From: GCA-2706205 sp964215955
Lineage (GTDB): Bacteria; Bdellovibrionota; Bacteriovoracia; Bacteriovoracales; Bacteriovoracaceae
Length of the DNA: 64,000 nt
Direction: 5' to 3'
Assembly (NCBI GenBank): GCA_964215955.1
Contig: CAXPDR010000029.1
Location: 12,922-76,921, forward strand
In this document: one piece after another, positions 62,816-64,000 of the stretch
How the letters are laid out: each line of letters begins with the position of its first letter
Numbering within the stretch: position 1 is the first letter of the stretch
Position numbers and translations under genes: made by a program
The notes under the pieces: generated by a model
What the model was told of the DNA's origin: nothing
Database searches by the model: none
Seen by the model: the letters and a program-made list of their open reading frames with translations, nothing else

Positions 62816-62926
62816 CTTTGTCACTTTAACTTCTCCAGCTTGAACTGAATTGAAATTTTCAATAGATACCTTTGCAATAAAAATTGCAAGAATGATAACT
62901 ATAATAGAACCGAACTTAATGCTCAT
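62807..62926 (-). CDS. 39-residue single-TM small protein
   Basis: ATG at 62926, TAA at 62809-62807, with AAAAAGG about 7 nt upstream of the start. One membrane helix (FGSIIVIILAIFIAKVS) and a short tail, NFNSVQAGEVKVTKLR. The tail resembles the entry of an SPFH/prohibitin domain (VQAGxVxV just after the helix), so this may be a truncated remnant of a longer membrane protein, or a genuine small membrane peptide. It overlaps the murD 3' end by 9 nt on the opposite strand. Confidence 0.55.
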   Translation of the reverse strand: MSIKFGSIIVIILAIFIAKVSIENFNSVQAGEVKVTKLR

Positions 62927-63229
62927 CTAAATACCTTTTTGTGATACAGATATTTTATATTTAACAATAATTATTATCGAACGCTGTGGTGAAAACTTTA
63001 GCTTTTTTATTGGATTTTTATTAAATTTAACTATTTAGCACCTTAAGAAAAACAGAGTAATTTAGGTGTTATTTCATCAATAAATTTCTATTAGGCTAAA
63101 AACGCCTCAAAATCATGGCAGCTAGGCTTTAAAGTTTATTTTAATGATAAAGACCTACTTTAAAGCAGGTCTTTGTTTTTGATATTTAAAAACTGAGAGT
63201 TTTACTTTAAAGCCATTTCTTCAAGTATA
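62927..63229. other. 303-bp intergenic region with nested inverted repeats
   Basis: No further coding frame is seen. It contains a terminator at 63149-63180 nested in an 11-bp inverted repeat, and upstream a weak pair AGCACCT/AGGTGTT around 63041-63073. A short RNA ending at the terminator is possible, but no clear promoter supports it. Confidence 0.4.
63149..63180 (+). terminator. Rho-independent terminator inside a larger inverted repeat
   Basis: AAAGACCT (63149-63156) pairs with AGGTCTTT (63167-63174), followed by GTTTTT. An outer perfect 11-bp pair, GGCTTTAAAGT (63125-63135) with ACTTTAAAGCC (63204-63214), encloses it. The T-run points to a plus-strand transcript although murD ends ~330 nt earlier. 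Confidence 0.75.
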
Positions 63230-63643
63230 TTATAATTCTTGGCAATCAATATAAACAACATCTATGCCATAATCACCAAGGGGATCAACATACCAACTAC
63301 CATGAATCGATTCAGCTTCAACACCGTCTGCACGAAGCCTTAGTGTTATACCATTTATATTAAAATCATAAGTGTTTCTATATGCTGGTGAATTTTCTAG
63401 GTCCATATAAGGGGCATTCTTTTGTTTCTGGCCCATATAAGAACTCCCATGAATCCTTTTAGTTTCATCTTGGTAAATTACAATATGGGATCTATATCGA
63501 GTTTCATAATTGTCTACGACCTCTAAAGCTTTAACTCCTTGGAAATAACTATTAGGAAGATTTGTACATTCAAGTTTCTTTACTGAGCTTGCAAATGCAG
63601 TAAGGCTAATGGACATAATTGCGGTCGTAAGAAAGAATTTCAT
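63230..63643 (-). CDS. Small secreted protein, unknown
   Basis: A 137-residue protein with a signal peptide (MKFFLTTAIMSISLTAFA) and a beta-rich mature part with two cysteines (LECTNL near the start and IDCQEL at the end) that could link the termini. A repeated phrase, RIHGSSYMGQ and SIHGSWYVDP, marks two similar strands, suggesting a small two-lobed barrel. Not recognised. AGGAGCTG precedes the ATG. Confidence 0.75.
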   Translation of the reverse strand: MKFFLTTAIMSISLTAFASSVKKLECTNLPNSYFQGVKALEVVDNYETRYRSHIVIYQDETKRIHGSSYMGQKQKNAPYMDLENSPAYRNTYDFNINGITLRLRADGVEAESIHGSWYVDPLGDYGIDVVYIDCQEL

Positions 63644-63765
63644 ATCAGCTCCTTTTTTATCTTATCTTCTCAAAAATAGACTATCGAAACGAACTAATTT
63701 GTATTCTTTACAAACCTGTTTAAAAACTAATCAGTAATGAGATCACTAATAAATAGGGCGATTTA

Positions 63766-64000
63766 TTAACCGACCCCTTTGAATGGACCTAATCCCCCTA
63801 GATAATAGTTATTAAAATAATACATCAAGATTTCTAAATGACCTTGGAGCCTTTTAGGATCTTGCGTCACCGCCCAGGTCTTTCGAACTAAAGTTGCAAT
63901 TGCTCCTCTTAACATCGCTAAACAATGATTTATCTCAAAAATAGGATCATACTTCACCTTTTTAAGTTCTCCCTGACCTGCTACCGATCCTTTTTCACTT
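63766..64000 (-). CDS. C-terminal end of a gene entering from the right edge, possibly a transposase
   Basis: The reading frame is open to the window edge, so this is the last ~77 residues of a longer protein; a GTG at 63957 is only an internal codon. The segment LRGAIATLVRKTWAVTQDP, ending HLEILMYYFNNYYL, loosely resembles the C termini of DDE transposases (LxRKT...H...YYN). The identification is tentative. It lies beside the small secreted gene, and no terminal repeats are seen inside the window. Confidence 0.45.
   Translation of the reverse strand, partial: SEKGSVAGQGELKKVKYDPIFEINHCLAMLRGAIATLVRKTWAVTQDPKRLQGHLEILMYYFNNYYLGGLGPFKGVG

Noticed and set aside
63644..63700. TTCGATAG upstream of the 137-residue secreted gene as a sigma-28 -10
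   Set aside because: The TAAAGAAT upstream is 14 nt away rather than 11, and the -10 match is poor.
1..64000. tRNA, rRNA, CRISPR array, intact IS element, c-di-GMP riboswitch
   Set aside because: No characteristic sequences were seen in either strand. The only mobile-element hint is the partial gene at the right edge.

Overview
The window is low-GC, densely packed bacterial chromosome. Several things suggest a Bdellovibrio-like predator of the Bacteriovoracaceae type (Halobacteriovorax/Bacteriovorax): AT-rich codon use, very many large secreted lipoproteins, GLUG, delta-60 and Ig-like repeat surface proteins, an FHA-RDD protein, a LemA/M48 pair, and promoters of the sigma-28 (FliA) type in front of surface-protein genes. 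This placement is inference; there is no rRNA in the window to confirm it. I see no rRNA, tRNA, CRISPR array or intact insertion sequence.

Layout. 1-3.3 kb: 5' part of a UvrD-type helicase gene (minus strand), a frameshifted repeat-lipoprotein pseudogene, and a two-gene membrane-protein operon. 3.3-9.1 kb: a 1217-residue GLUG lipoprotein behind a sigma-28 promoter, then metG with a perfect palindrome spanning its promoter and ribosome binding site. 9.1-15.8 kb: a three-gene minus-strand operon (large Cys-containing secreted protein, lipoprotein metallopeptidase, small PepSY-like protein) under a near-consensus sigma-28 promoter. 15.9-19.2 kb: FHA-RDD membrane protein and uppP. 19.2-28.7 kb: a giant Cys-rich lipoprotein, a small secreted protein, and a second GLUG lipoprotein paralogous to the first. 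28.9-32.1 kb: operon of a receiver/cyclic-nucleotide-binding protein, LemA and an M48 protease. 32.1-39.5 kb: cinA, an FAD-dependent dehydrogenase, typA, a delta-60 lipoprotein, an RRM protein and a small secreted protein. 39.5-43 kb: slipin/NfeD pair and a guanine-deaminase-like amidohydrolase. 43-50.1 kb: a pseudopilin-like protein with C-terminal Cys repeats, a large acidic secreted protein, and a secreted beta-helix protein with three N-terminal carbohydrate-binding-like repeats. 50.1-57.4 kb: xthA, an XRE regulator, an Asn/Arg-rich protein, mdh, speD with a TerB-like gene, small secreted proteins, a LysR regulator and a diheme cytochrome c. 57.5-64 kb: a glutamate-cysteine-ligase-like/aspartoacylase-like coupled pair, an S26-like peptidase, a METTL25-like methyltransferase, murD, a 39-residue membrane peptide, and a partial gene at the right edge.

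The most unusual signal is non-coding. Two ~200-bp elements at 9128..9320 and 38376..38579 lie in opposite orientation, each between convergent genes. They share four exact blocks (14, 14, 12 and 20 nt) at almost identical spacing and are closed by terminal inverted repeats with compensatory base changes. A solo end of the same family appears to lie at 24848..24877. This could be an undescribed structured RNA or a small mobile repeat. The second theme is a set of sigma-28-like promoters placed before secreted and surface proteins. In Bdellovibrio such promoters are associated with the free-swimming attack phase, so these proteins may belong to a prey-encounter surface programme (inference).
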